From NCBI RefSeq assembly GCF_040126055.1, contig NZ_CP143541.1, positions 3,559,698-3,623,697 of the forward strand: a stretch of 64,000 bases of DNA, read 5' to 3'. Source of the stretch: Pseudalkalibacillus sp. SCS-8 (GTDB taxonomy: Bacteria; Bacillota; Bacilli; Bacillales; Fictibacillaceae). The number at the start of each line of letters is the position of its first letter. The stretch's first letter is position 1. The position numbers and the translations under genes are program-made. Shown one piece after another: positions 26,170-35,137 of this stretch. Under the pieces are notes generated by a model that saw only the letters and a list, made by a program, of their open reading frames with translations, did not search any database and was not told the origin of the DNA.

Positions 26170-26961
26170 TTACTGCCTGTGTATCGCCTTAATACCGTCC
26201 CCACCTAAAAAAGCATGTCCGGTTTGTAAGGTAAGTACCGTATCAAATCCGTAGCGACTATACACTTTTTCCACTCGTTCATTAATGGGGTGGACCCATA
26301 CTTTTTCGAGCTGTCGGTTTTGAGCTTCTTTTTGTACATGCTGGAGCACCAAACCAATTAATCCTTTTCCTCTGTATTCCTCGATTGTGGCAACACTTTC
26401 TACTCTCCCTTGACTGCCATGAACAAATAAACATGCTGTGGAACATGGTATGCCGTTATATTTTAATAGGTAATGCGTATAACGAGGATCATTAAATTCA
26501 GATTCAAAAGCCTTTTCACGAACGGCTTTTCCTCCAAATTCGGTAATCTGACACTCGACCATTAAGGCATCCTGATAATTCTTAGTGGTTACTTTCTCGA
26601 TTGTGACTTCTTGATTTGAAGGTAACTGTGTTATTTCTTTATTCCATAGCTGAATAGGTTGCGAAAACGCTTCATATTGAAAGCCCTTCTCTTCTTTTAA
26701 TTGATCAATAAAGCCTGTCAAGGACTCAACGTTATATAGATAAAATCTTGGAATAATATTTAGATCCTCATAGAATGAAATGACCTCATCGATCACTTTA
26801 TCAGGGTGTTCAGGCTGTTCACTCACATGGGCATGGTTTGCATCATATAAGGCTGGTTGGTGTTGGTTCCAAAATAAAACACCCCACGGTTGATCTTGTT
26901 TATTTGAAAAGGATTGTAAAAGTGCAAAATTCAGCTCTTCAATCTGTTTAATTAAATCCAT
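26170..26961 (-). CDS. GNAT family N-acetyltransferase (two-part)
   Basis: 263 aa from the ATG at 26959-26961, which follows GGCGGGAAACA; an upstream ATG at 26979 has no RBS. The C-terminal GNAT domain carries GRVESVATIEEYRGKGLIGL (acetyl-CoA loop R-G-K-G) and QLEKVWVHPINERVEKVYSR then YGF. The N-terminal 120 residues (PWGVLFWNQHQPALYDANHA) form a degenerate companion domain. The acceptor is unknown. It lies between the IS remnant and a core tRNA-modification gene. Confidence 0.8.
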   Translation of the reverse strand: MDLIKQIEELNFALLQSFSNKQDQPWGVLFWNQHQPALYDANHAHVSEQPEHPDKVIDEVISFYEDLNIIPRFYLYNVESLTGFIDQLKEEKGFQYEAFSQPIQLWNKEITQLPSNQEVTIEKVTTKNYQDALMVECQITEFGGKAVREKAFESEFNDPRYTHYLLKYNGIPCSTACLFVHGSQGRVESVATIEEYRGKGLIGLVLQHVQKEAQNRQLEKVWVHPINERVEKVYSRYGFDTVLTLQTGHAFLGGDGIKAIHRQ

Positions 26962-27231
26962 TGTTTCCCGCCTATCCATTTATTTTTATCCATTCTATCA
27001 TTTTAATGCTGCTCATATCTCCTATGCATGCCGCATCTTGGAATAATAAGGATTCTTTTCAATGAATTGGGTCATAACAACACGGCTCTTCCCCTTGCAC
27101 TTTTCGTGTAATACTATTAAAGTATATAATGGTTGAAATCCAGCCTAACTGGTAATAGATAAGACTGAAATATTGTCGCTTTTTAATTTTTGGAACAACA
27201 TGTTTCCATAAAGGAAAGGGTTCAGATAGAT

Positions 27232-28233
27232 ATGAAAGATAATTTTTGGCATGAGTTACCGCGACCGTTTTTTGTTCTGGCACCGATGGAAGCTGTGACG
27301 GATGTCGTTTTTCGTCATGTCGTGAGTGAAGCAGCGAGACCTGACGTATTTTTTACAGAGTTTACGAATACGGAAAGCTACTGTCACCCGAAAGGAAAAG
27401 ACAGCGTTAAAGGGCGTCTTACGTTCACGGAAGATGAACAACCGATTGTCGCCCATATTTGGGGAGACAAACCTGAATACTTCCGCCAAATGAGTATTGG
27501 TATGGCCGAAATGGGCTTTCGCGGAATAGATATTAATATGGGGTGTCCTGTGCAGAATGTTGCAGGGAATGGAAAAGGATGCGGGCTGATTCGCCGTCCT
27601 GAGGTTGCAGCGGAGCTTATCCAGGCAGCAAAAGCAGGGGGACTCCCTGTAAGTGTGAAGACTCGACTCGGATATACGAGAGTGGATGAATGGCGCCACT
27701 GGCTGAAGCATCTCCTTGAACAGGATATTGTCAATCTTTCCATCCATCTCCGAACGAAAAAGGAGATGAGTAATGTTGATGCTCATTGGGAGCTCATTCC
27801 GGAGATCAAGCAGCTTCGTGACGAAGTGGCCCCTGAAACGCTTCTGACCATCAACGGGGATATACCTGACCGTCAAAAGGGACTAGAACTTGCAGAAAAA
27901 TATGGCGTAGACGGCATTATGATCGGACGAGGCGTATTCCATAACCCGTTCTGCTTCGAGAAAGAGAAGAAAGAGCATACGAGCGAAGAACTGCTCGATC
28001 TTCTACGACTGCAGCTCGATCTGCATGATAAATATTCCGAAGAACTAGAGCCACGACTCTTTAAACCGCTCCGCCGCTTCTTTAAGATATACGTCAAAGG
28101 ATTCCGAGGAGCAAGTCAATTACGGAATCAGCTGATGGAAACAGAATCCACAGATGAAGTGCGCGCTCTACTGGATGAGTTCACAGAGAAAGATGGAGGC
28201 GTTCAGGAAGAGGAAGGATTTACTGTTTCTTAG
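27232..28233 (+). CDS. tRNA-dihydrouridine synthase (DusC-like)
   Basis: 333 aa from the ATG at 27232 ([20 protein letters not shown]). An upstream ATG at 27190 would add 14 residues with no better RBS. This FMN-dependent TIM-barrel enzyme reduces uridine to dihydrouridine in the tRNA D-loop. Motifs are [33 protein letters not shown] (with the conserved Cys in GKGCGLIR), SVKTRLGY and the FMN-phosphate segment [15 protein letters not shown]. The C-terminal helical domain recognises tRNA. It is a lagging-strand, monocistronic gene followed by a terminator. It is additional to the usual DusB-type enzyme. Confidence 0.9.
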   Translation: MKDNFWHELPRPFFVLAPMEAVTDVVFRHVVSEAARPDVFFTEFTNTESYCHPKGKDSVKGRLTFTEDEQPIVAHIWGDKPEYFRQMSIGMAEMGFRGIDINMGCPVQNVAGNGKGCGLIRRPEVAAELIQAAKAGGLPVSVKTRLGYTRVDEWRHWLKHLLEQDIVNLSIHLRTKKEMSNVDAHWELIPEIKQLRDEVAPETLLTINGDIPDRQKGLELAEKYGVDGIMIGRGVFHNPFCFEKEKKEHTSEELLDLLRLQLDLHDKYSEELEPRLFKPLRRFFKIYVKGFRGASQLRNQLMETESTDEVRALLDEFTEKDGGVQEEEGFTVS

Positions 28234-28270
28234 GTAAAACCCTGATTTAAATAATTTCTTATATTTTCCC

Positions 28271-28308
28271 AAGAGAGGAGAGCCGTTCAGGCTTTTCTCT
28301 CTTTTTTT
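28271..28308 (+). terminator. Intrinsic terminator of the dus gene
   Basis: AGAGAGGAGAGCC / GGCTTTTCTCTCT followed by T6. Confidence 0.85.
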
Positions 28309-28392
28309 ATTAGCATAATGAAAGTGTAGCCATACGATTAGGTGTGCGGGGTGAGCTATCGGTAATCCGCACAAATACCTTTATTTCTTAAT

Positions 28393-29910
28393 TCATTGTG
28401 ATATTCTATTATCTCTTTCAAAAATTGTTGGATCGTCTTCATATAATTTATTAAGCATTGCTTGAATTACCATGTAATTACTAATACTTAAACTTCCGCA
28501 TACTTTTGGTTTCTCTTCTAGTTCGTTACCTTCAATATCATAAGACTTGTTCCAAAAGTCGTGATAAAAACCATAACTTTCTGGAATATCCTTATTGGTA
28601 ACCTCACTATTTCCTACATTCATAAAAAAGCCTCTGGTCCAACCATTATTTATAATAATTTGAGGTGGTAACAATAAATTTTCACTTGATAAATATGGGA
28701 TCTCCTTATAATTGCTATAAACACCTTTGTAAATATGAACGATAGTGCCACCATTCATTCCAATATCATTTTCCATATTTAAGTTAGCCCTGATTACCTT
28801 CCCAAACATATACAGACCTTTTTTAGGTTGTAGTACGAAGATATTTCCATCTTTTAATTTCTTCCTTGATGGTTTCATTTTAACTAATACGATTTCTTCA
28901 TCAGAAGTCTTTAAATATTTTGCTTTTAGTTCATCAAACTCATTATTTTTCCAATCACTGCCGAAACCACAAAATGCTTTTTTTAGAGAAGGATTCTGTA
29001 GTAAAGGAATATAATCAGCTGGCTTCATATTACTTGCAGAAGCATGACTAAACTCTTCTAAAGAAGGTGCATTTGCTAATGCACGAATATCTTTTAGACC
29101 CTTCATATCCTCTAATTCCACTTTTTTTAGCTTTTTTAAGTTTTCAAGGGATGGCAACTTTTCTACATTTTTAAGGGACTGGAGAAATAGATGCTCTAAA
29201 CCTACTAAAGTAGAGATAAATGATAAATCTTTTAGGCCCCTTACTTGCCATAACTCAAGGTATTTAATGTTTTGAAAGCCTTCTATTGCCTTATAATTTG
29301 TAATACTTCCTAATTTAATATCAAGAGATGTTAATCTTTTTAAATTTGAAATATAGTCAATACCATTTGTTGTAATAGACCTTAGTGTTAGATCATTTAA
29401 GGATGGCAAATCATTAAGAACTTCAATATTCTTTTGTTGTCCTTCTATAAACAAATTCTCCATATTCTTAAAGTGTTGAAGTGGTGCAAGATCAGGCTTT
29501 TTTGACCTTGTTGCACCTAGTGATAGATACTCTAAATCCTTAGGTACATCATTTAATATATTAAAATCTTTACTATTAAAAATGCCTATGCCAAGTGACT
29601 TCAGGTTATCTAAATATGCTATGTATTCTATACCTTCAACTTCCATTAAGCTATCGACTGTAAAGTGAACTACATTATTCATGTGTTTTAAAAAACTTAG
29701 ATTGCATTCCTCACCATAAAAACCATACACTCTAAAAAAGACATCGTTTCTCTGGCTAAAAAATATATTGTTCAACTTAATTAAAACAGACGGATCAATT
29801 TGATTTGAAATTTGTATCACTTTAAGTTCTTTATTATGTACTAGCTTTTCTATCTCCTCGATAGTCAAATCATCTTCAATTTCAAACCTATTACTAAATA
29901 ATCTGTTCAT
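28393..29910 (-). CDS. Leucine-rich-repeat protein fused to an Imm26-like domain
   Basis: 505 aa. Residues 90-310 contain about nine leucine-rich units of 20-25 residues (for example NLKSLGIGIFNSKDFNILND, FKNMENLFIEGQQKNIEVLN, LKKLKKVELEDMKGLKDI). From residue 345 the fold changes to a beta-rich domain: KKLKDGNIFVLQPKKGLYMF then GKVIRAN, and later PPQIIINNGWTRGFFMNV. That pattern matches Imm26 immunity proteins as I know them. No toxin gene is adjacent. It is AT-rich relative to rlmH. LRRs would recognise a partner and Imm26 would neutralise a toxin; both are inference. Confidence 0.75.
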   Translation of the reverse strand: MNRLFSNRFEIEDDLTIEEIEKLVHNKELKVIQISNQIDPSVLIKLNNIFFSQRNDVFFRVYGFYGEECNLSFLKHMNNVVHFTVDSLMEVEGIEYIAYLDNLKSLGIGIFNSKDFNILNDVPKDLEYLSLGATRSKKPDLAPLQHFKNMENLFIEGQQKNIEVLNDLPSLNDLTLRSITTNGIDYISNLKRLTSLDIKLGSITNYKAIEGFQNIKYLELWQVRGLKDLSFISTLVGLEHLFLQSLKNVEKLPSLENLKKLKKVELEDMKGLKDIRALANAPSLEEFSHASASNMKPADYIPLLQNPSLKKAFCGFGSDWKNNEFDELKAKYLKTSDEEIVLVKMKPSRKKLKDGNIFVLQPKKGLYMFGKVIRANLNMENDIGMNGGTIVHIYKGVYSNYKEIPYLSSENLLLPPQIIINNGWTRGFFMNVGNSEVTNKDIPESYGFYHDFWNKSYDIEGNELEEKPKVCGSLSISNYMVIQAMLNKLYEDDPTIFERDNRISQ

Positions 29911-29978
29911 CCTGACCTCCGAATAACAGTCGCATTCAAGATATATCGTATCATTTCATTTGGCATGTGTATTATTTT

Positions 29979-30458
29979 CTATTTATGGTACGGTTCCCCT
30001 CGGTTAATTTTAAATGCTCGATAGATCTGCTCAACGAGAACCAGCCTCATCAGCTGATGCGGAAATGTCATCTTGGAAAAGGAGAGCTGTTCATTGGAAC
30101 GGCTCAATACTTCATCACTCAAACCTAAAGAACCTCCAATTACAAACGCTACCTTCGACTTTCCGTAAGTGGCGAGTTGGTCAAGGTTTTTTGCGAGCTG
30201 TTCGGATGTTTGCTGTTTACCTTGGATTGCAAGGGCGATGACATGGACGTCTTGACCGATTTTGGATAGGATTCGGTTGCCTTCGGCTGTCTTTACTTGC
30301 TCCATTTCGGTTTCGCTCAGTTGTTCGGGTGCTTTTTCATCCGGAACCTCTATGATCTCGACCTTTGCATACGGTCCTAACCTTTTTACATATTCCGCAA
30401 TTCCTTGCTTCAAGTATTTCTCTTTTAATTTTCCAACACTAATAATTTGTATATTCAC
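29979..30458 (-). CDS. rlmH: 23S rRNA (pseudouridine1915-N3)-methyltransferase RlmH
   Basis: 159 aa, exact family length. It methylates pseudouridine 1915 in helix 69 of 23S rRNA using SAM. The SPOUT knot is visible as [20 protein letters not shown] followed by [20 protein letters not shown] and YRAFKI..GEPYHK at the C-terminus. Its position beside the htrC/wal genes is conserved in Bacillaceae (B. subtilis yydA). A DnaA-box cluster lies directly upstream. Confidence 0.96.
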   Translation of the reverse strand: MNIQIISVGKLKEKYLKQGIAEYVKRLGPYAKVEIIEVPDEKAPEQLSETEMEQVKTAEGNRILSKIGQDVHVIALAIQGKQQTSEQLAKNLDQLATYGKSKVAFVIGGSLGLSDEVLSRSNEQLSFSKMTFPHQLMRLVLVEQIYRAFKINRGEPYHK

Positions 30459-30597
30459 AGGTTGTCCACCTCTATAAACACGTTATCCACAAAACTTATC
30501 CACATATACACATTTTATATCCACATTCGGTATAGGAACATTAGTTTGACACCATATATATGGCATGTTTTTCGCAATATTCACAGGTTGTGGATAA
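30451..30597. promoter_or_regulatory. DnaA-box cluster upstream of rlmH
   Basis: Exact DnaA boxes TTATCCACA at 30483-30491 and 30496-30504 and TGTGGATAA at 30589-30597. Single-mismatch boxes are ATATTCACA (30451), ATATCCACA (30517) and ATATTCACA (30577). B. subtilis has a DnaA-box cluster at the corresponding yydA locus, to my knowledge involved in restraining initiation by binding DnaA. Confidence 0.7.
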
Positions 30598-30699
30598 TTG
30601 CTCTTCTTCTGTTAAAACCCTCATTTCTGGGGCGACTTCATGCTCATCAACGATAATATCCAACGCTAGTTCGACGTGCTCCTTACAGCATGCAATCAC
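30541..30699 (-). CDS. CxxH/CxxC small protein (BA_5709 family)
   Basis: 52 aa from a GTG at 30697-30699 preceded by AAAGGAG at ten bases. A longer frame from 30765 lacks an RBS and would add residues absent from the family. The hallmark motifs are CCKEH (Cys5-x2-His8) and TTCEYC (Cys39-x2-Cys42), a probable zinc site. HVELALDIIVDEHEVAPEM and the terminal AIYMVSN fit the family. It is typically found next to rlmH in Bacillaceae, as here. Function is unknown. An exact DnaA box lies inside the coding sequence. Confidence 0.85.
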   Translation of the reverse strand: MIACCKEHVELALDIIVDEHEVAPEMRVLTEEEQLSTTCEYCEKHAIYMVSN

Positions 30700-30775
30700 G
30701 GATGCTCTCACTCCTTTAGCTGTTTGTCCACATGTTAATAGTGTAGCACAAACCCGATTTTCCATGAATTTTGCA

Positions 30776-30811
30776 AAGAAAAAAGGAGAGTGTGGATTAC
30801 TCTCCTTTTCC
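30776..30811 (-). terminator. Terminator overlapping the htrC stop codon
   Basis: AAAAGGAGAGT / ACTCTCCTTTT around GTGGATT; the 5' arm is formed by the last htrC codons. T6 follows on the minus strand. Confidence 0.85.
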
Positions 30812-31993
30812 TCCTGTTTCTACAAGGGTCATTGTTGTTGTTTTCTTTTCGCCTTCTCGGTAGTAGGTGACTTCCATTTCATCACCGATCTTTTTCTTCG
30901 TATATAGATGCTTTCTGAGTGCTGCTGGTGATTCGATTGCTTCACCATCAAGTGTGACGATCACATCGAATTCCTTAAGACCCGCTTTACCAGCTGGTGT
31001 GTTTGGTTCGACTTGTGTGACAACGACACCCTGATTCACATCACTTGGGATCTTCAATGTTTGCTGGCGATGGTAATTCGATACCTCTGTTAATGGTACG
31101 ATCGCGACTCCCATGAATGGGCGCTTCACTTTACCATGCTTTTCAAGATCTGCGATAATCGGACGTGCGATATCAGCTGGGATTGCAAACCCGATCCCTT
31201 CGACGGCTTGCTGGGCAATCTTCATTGAGTTGATTCCGATTACCTGTCCTTTAATATTGATAAGCGCTCCACCACTATTACCAGGGTTGATCGCTGCATC
31301 GGTCTGGATGACTTCAGCCTGCCAATCCGGCTGTCCGTCTCCATTCGGATCGACTGGAATCGTACGATCCGCTGCACTGATGATTCCTTTTGTCACTGTT
31401 CCCGGGAAGTTTCCAAGTGGATTCCCGATTGCGATGGCAGGCTCACCTGGTTTCAATGTGCTTGAGCTTCCGAATTCCGCAACATGTTCGATTTTGCTGC
31501 CATCAACTTCTAGGACGGCAAGATCCATGATTTCATCTGATCCGAGTAGTTTTGCATCGAGCTTCGTCCCATCTACAAGGGCGATTTCGACTTGTTTAGC
31601 ATTGGCAACAACGTGAGCGTTCGTAACGACGTAGGCTTTTCCGCCTTCTTTTTTATAGATGACGCCTGATCCGACGCCTGCCCTGTCTCCTTGATCAAAT
31701 AAACTGGAGCTCTGGATGTTCTCAACCTCGACGACCGCTCCTTGGGCTTTTTCAACGGCCTCGGTGACGGCGGTGTTCACATCAACATTGATCGTTTCGC
31801 CAGGTACTGTTTCAGTTGTGTCTCCGGTCGCTTCTTTATTCGGACTCAGGTCACTCGAGAATAAACCGAAATCTGTTGCGAAAATGACTAAGAGTGCACC
31901 AAGCAAAACGCCGGTCAACCCCATTAGAAATCCTCTCGATTTATTCCCCTTTTGATTTGAATGATTGCGATATTCATCATCATAGTAACCCAT
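30797..31993 (-). CDS. htrC: HtrA/DegP-like membrane-anchored serine protease
   Basis: 398 aa from the ATG at 31993 (MGYYDDEYRNHSNQKGNKSR), preceded by AAAGGGATGATG; upstream in-frame codons to 32092 lack an RBS. One membrane anchor spans residues 21-45. The trypsin-like triad is His127 (VVTNAHVV), Asp157 (MDLAVLEV) and Ser240 (NPGNSGGAL). A PDZ domain occupies about residues 295-385. It degrades or refolds damaged proteins on the outer face of the membrane. It closes the wal operon neighbourhood exactly as yyxA does in B. subtilis. Confidence 0.93.
   Translation of the reverse strand: MGYYDDEYRNHSNQKGNKSRGFLMGLTGVLLGALLVIFATDFGLFSSDLSPNKEATGDTTETVPGETINVDVNTAVTEAVEKAQGAVVEVENIQSSSLFDQGDRAGVGSGVIYKKEGGKAYVVTNAHVVANAKQVEIALVDGTKLDAKLLGSDEIMDLAVLEVDGSKIEHVAEFGSSSTLKPGEPAIAIGNPLGNFPGTVTKGIISAADRTIPVDPNGDGQPDWQAEVIQTDAAINPGNSGGALINIKGQVIGINSMKIAQQAVEGIGFAIPADIARPIIADLEKHGKVKRPFMGVAIVPLTEVSNYHRQQTLKIPSDVNQGVVVTQVEPNTPAGKAGLKEFDVIVTLDGEAIESPAALRKHLYTKKKIGDEMEVTYYREGEKKTTTMTLVETGGKGE
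31397..31410. promoter_or_regulatory. Possible Noc-binding site inside htrC
   Basis: TGTTCCCGGGAAGT matches the central ten bases of the Noc consensus ATTTCCCGGGAAAT, with three mismatches in the flanks. A single site in coding DNA may be chance. Confidence 0.3.
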
Positions 31994-32130
31994 GTTCTCA
32001 TCATCCCTTTCACTATCTTTGGTATACCCATTATAAGAAAAAAAAACCGTCAGCTCCCGGAATTTGAGTGATTTTTGACATTTGTCTACCACTTACTATA
32101 TTTCCGTAACTGACAGCCTTTAAACTGCTG

Positions 32131-32919
32131 TTATACCGTTATGAGTTTCGTAGGAACCTCTGCGTCCGTATCGTATAATTCTAGCTCTTCACCGATCTGG
32201 AAGCCTCGGTTCTCGAGCGTTTGTTGCACGGACATCCGGGCGAGGTCCTTCATATTGTTATCCTTACTCAAATGGGCCAGGTAGACACGTCGGGTCCTGT
32301 CACCGATGATTTCAGCAAGGGCTTCCCCTGCATCCTCATTGGAAACGTGGCCTTGGTCGCCAAGGATCCTGCGCTTGATATTCCATGGGTATTTCCCCAT
32401 CATCAGCATATCGATATCGTGATTCGACTCGAAGACGAGAATATCCGAATCTCTCACGGTGCCTTTGATCCGATCACTGACGTAGCCCATATCAGTAGCA
32501 AGCGTGAGCTTTCTTCCTTCATGATGGAACACATAAAATTGGGGACTAGCTGCATCATGAGAGACACCGAAGGATTCGACATCGAGGTCTCCGAACGATT
32601 TCACCTTTTCGCATTCAAAATGGAATTTCAAATCAAGCGGAATCTTCCCAATCTGATTTTCCATCGCGAGCCACGTTTTTTCATTTGCATAGATCGGTAG
32701 TTTATACCGACGTGCGAGTATGCCTAGGCCTTTAATATGGTCGCTATGCTCGTGAGTGACCAGGATGCCATCCAAATGTCTTGGATCACGCTCGATTTTC
32801 TTGAACAGCGCCTCAACCTTCTTACCGCTCAAACCAACGTCTACAAGCAAGCGTTGCGAGTCCGTCTCGACATAAAACGCATTTCCTGTACTGCCACTTG
32901 CGAGAACACTAAATTTCAA
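32131..32919 (-). CDS. walJ: WalJ metallo-beta-lactamase-fold exonuclease
   Basis: 262 aa from a TTG at 32917-32919. GGAGG lies eight bases upstream, inside the end of walI. An ATG at 32934 overlaps that RBS and is rejected. The metal site is [11 protein letters not shown] (H-x-H-x-D-H), followed by [16 protein letters not shown] and the late YLAHLSKDN. The start [15 protein letters not shown] is conserved. WalJ is a nuclease linked to coordination of replication and cell-wall synthesis. It is fifth in the walRKHIJ operon and is separated from walI by one base. Confidence 0.94.
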   Translation of the reverse strand: MKFSVLASGSTGNAFYVETDSQRLLVDVGLSGKKVEALFKKIERDPRHLDGILVTHEHSDHIKGLGILARRYKLPIYANEKTWLAMENQIGKIPLDLKFHFECEKVKSFGDLDVESFGVSHDAASPQFYVFHHEGRKLTLATDMGYVSDRIKGTVRDSDILVFESNHDIDMLMMGKYPWNIKRRILGDQGHVSNEDAGEALAEIIGDRTRRVYLAHLSKDNNMKDLARMSVQQTLENRGFQIGEELELYDTDAEVPTKLITV

Positions 32920-32920
32920 G

Positions 32921-33745
32921 TTATTTTCCTCCACTTTCTGCTTTCGGATCTACTTTATTTCCGGATGAGTCCGTTACATTGACCATCCATTCATCATCTT
33001 CCGTGACAATGTGCCAATGCGGGACGAAAACCTTCCAGCCTTCATTATTAATGAAGGTGAAATAGACGAGTTCGATTTTCTCAACAGTTGTACCAGCCGG
33101 AATATCTGGGACACGTAATGCATCTTCAGCCTTGATGGCTTTCGATACTTTTTCTCCCTTTTCCAAATCCATTTTGGAGAACCGGTAGCCTGTAATGACT
33201 TCTTGATTATTTTCATCGACCTCGGTAATGATTTCAATCAGCCCGGACAAATTGTTTTCTGAGGTATACTCATCAAAATACAATGGGATTCCATCTTGCT
33301 GTTGAATAAAAAGGAAAAGGTTACGTTCTCCGACCTGCTTCCAATATTTATATTGATTCGAATCCGGAACATAGTCATTGATGAAGTAGTTCAAATCCTT
33401 GATGAGCTGTGCTTTGTTTTCGGTCGATACCTTGAACGGATCCTTCAGCGTCACATCCAGGACCTTTTTATCGGATTCCATGTCCACCGTTTGATTGGAA
33501 TTCTTCTTGATGAAGGCTTCGGCATCCTTTTCGGTAAAGGTTTTTGATGTTCCACTGATGAGCGTCAGGTCTTTTTTAATTTCCGGAAGCTTGTTCCCGG
33601 CGTATTTGATATCCGATTTCTTCAGCTTTTCTGCCTTTAATGTTTCCACATCAGGATTCACTTTATTGTAAAATTCCGTACCGAGATAAAGGTTCAGGAT
33701 CAGGAAGGTGAAAATGAAAATGGTTTTGATGTTTTTCCAGTCCAT
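32921..33745 (-). CDS. walI: WalI, regulator of the WalK sensor
   Basis: 274 aa. A single N-terminal membrane anchor ([20 protein letters not shown], residues 5-24) precedes an extracytoplasmic YycI domain with the paired beta-strand repeats typical of YycH/YycI. With WalH it binds the membrane segments of WalK and restrains it. AAGGAG lies within the end of walH, three bases before this gene, so translation is coupled. The C-terminus ([20 protein letters not shown]) is typical. Confidence 0.93.
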   Translation of the reverse strand: MDWKNIKTIFIFTFLILNLYLGTEFYNKVNPDVETLKAEKLKKSDIKYAGNKLPEIKKDLTLISGTSKTFTEKDAEAFIKKNSNQTVDMESDKKVLDVTLKDPFKVSTENKAQLIKDLNYFINDYVPDSNQYKYWKQVGERNLFLFIQQQDGIPLYFDEYTSENNLSGLIEIITEVDENNQEVITGYRFSKMDLEKGEKVSKAIKAEDALRVPDIPAGTTVEKIELVYFTFINNEGWKVFVPHWHIVTEDDEWMVNVTDSSGNKVDPKAESGGK

Positions 33746-33748
33746 GTG

Positions 33749-35137
33749 CTACGCTCCTTTATCAATCGGTGGTTCATTGGCTTCAAAATCAATTTCCATC
33801 CAAGAGGACACACCTCGATAATACCAGGTTGGTAGAAGCTCAAAGTTCGAATCGATTTGAACCGCTTTATACCCTAGGGTAATGTCCGTGATAGTACTGA
33901 CTTTCATACGTTCTAACGCTTTGATTACGGCGTTTCCGCTTGCAACCTTTTCTGTGAAATCACCATAAGGATCCTTCAGATACCGGAGAGACCGCTCATA
34001 CTTGTTCGGCTGCGATTTCGTCCATTCAATTTCGATCTCACTGATCGATGCGTTGTTAGCCGGATCATCCATTACAGGGAAACCGTCTACAATCATCCTG
34101 TAACGGATTTCCTTTTGTTTATTGTTCGTATCTAGATCCAACCTCGAATCGTAATAATGATAGAGGTTGAAATTGTCCGTCCATCCTTCATGTCGATTGA
34201 TGAAGTCCAGACTTTGAATGATGGCATTCTGTTGCAATCCGCCATCCTGGGTCTTCAAATTCCGGTACGAGAATGTTTCGTTGTCTTCTTCGTACGTAAT
34301 AAGGCTTGTCGGGTCTCCGTAAAGAATCTTGTCATCTCTTTTTCGAACAGCTACATCCTCCTGTAGGAGCGCTCGAACGAATAAATCGATTTCTACTGTA
34401 TCCGACGTAAAGATGGACGACTGGACTGTCATTTCATTAACGGGCAAATAATAGGCTTTCTTTTGAATTTCATATAACGCTACTTCCTGGGTGTTTTCTG
34501 AGCCGATCATTTTGTCGATTAGATTCGGAATATTGGAAGACTGTCTAGGCAGTTGAAATTGGACGACTTTAGCCGATTTCATCTGCTTTTCATTTTCCCG
34601 GTCTTTCCCGATGAATTGGACCTTCCAAATGCCTTCCTCTTTAAAAACCTTTATCTTTTCAATGTTTCGTGTGCTGTTTCGAAACGGATTATCATTTCCA
34701 TTCCCGAACGAGAAAGTCTCTCTCAACACTTCTCCAGGGATCTCGGTCGGATAAAAAATCTCTATCCCTTCATCAGGTGTACTAGGCTTGTACTCCACCT
34801 CTTCTCCTTGGATGAGAAGAGTCTCCTGCAGCTGTTTATATACCTCTTCCTGGTCCTTGAAGTATGACCAGTAATGTTTATCACCTTTATGAAGGATGAT
34901 CTGCTTCGGTTGAATCATTTCACCAAGATTTTTCTTATCACCGTTCTCAATCGCTGTTTTAAACGGTTCTTGGTTCTCGAGGACATTGATGTTCGGCGTA
35001 TACGTCCATAAGCTCCATGTAAGGAACATACTGAGGATAATCAACAGGGACAAGAGGACAGATTTGATAAGTTCAATACGATCCCATATAGAGGAATAGA
35101 ACTTTTTCAGTTGGCGGAGTATATGCTTCCCTACCAT
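33749..35137 (-). CDS. walH: WalH, regulator of the WalK sensor
   Basis: 462 aa with one N-terminal membrane helix (SVLLSLLIILSMFLTWSLWT, about residues 26-45) and a large outside YycH domain. It controls WalK activity together with WalI. The ATG shares one base with the walK stop codon (TAATG), a classic coupling arrangement, and GGGAGG lies in the end of walK. Length and hydropathy are normal for the family. Confidence 0.93.
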   Translation of the reverse strand: MVGKHILRQLKKFYSSIWDRIELIKSVLLSLLIILSMFLTWSLWTYTPNINVLENQEPFKTAIENGDKKNLGEMIQPKQIILHKGDKHYWSYFKDQEEVYKQLQETLLIQGEEVEYKPSTPDEGIEIFYPTEIPGEVLRETFSFGNGNDNPFRNSTRNIEKIKVFKEEGIWKVQFIGKDRENEKQMKSAKVVQFQLPRQSSNIPNLIDKMIGSENTQEVALYEIQKKAYYLPVNEMTVQSSIFTSDTVEIDLFVRALLQEDVAVRKRDDKILYGDPTSLITYEEDNETFSYRNLKTQDGGLQQNAIIQSLDFINRHEGWTDNFNLYHYYDSRLDLDTNNKQKEIRYRMIVDGFPVMDDPANNASISEIEIEWTKSQPNKYERSLRYLKDPYGDFTEKVASGNAVIKALERMKVSTITDITLGYKAVQIDSNFELLPTWYYRGVSSWMEIDFEANEPPIDKGA

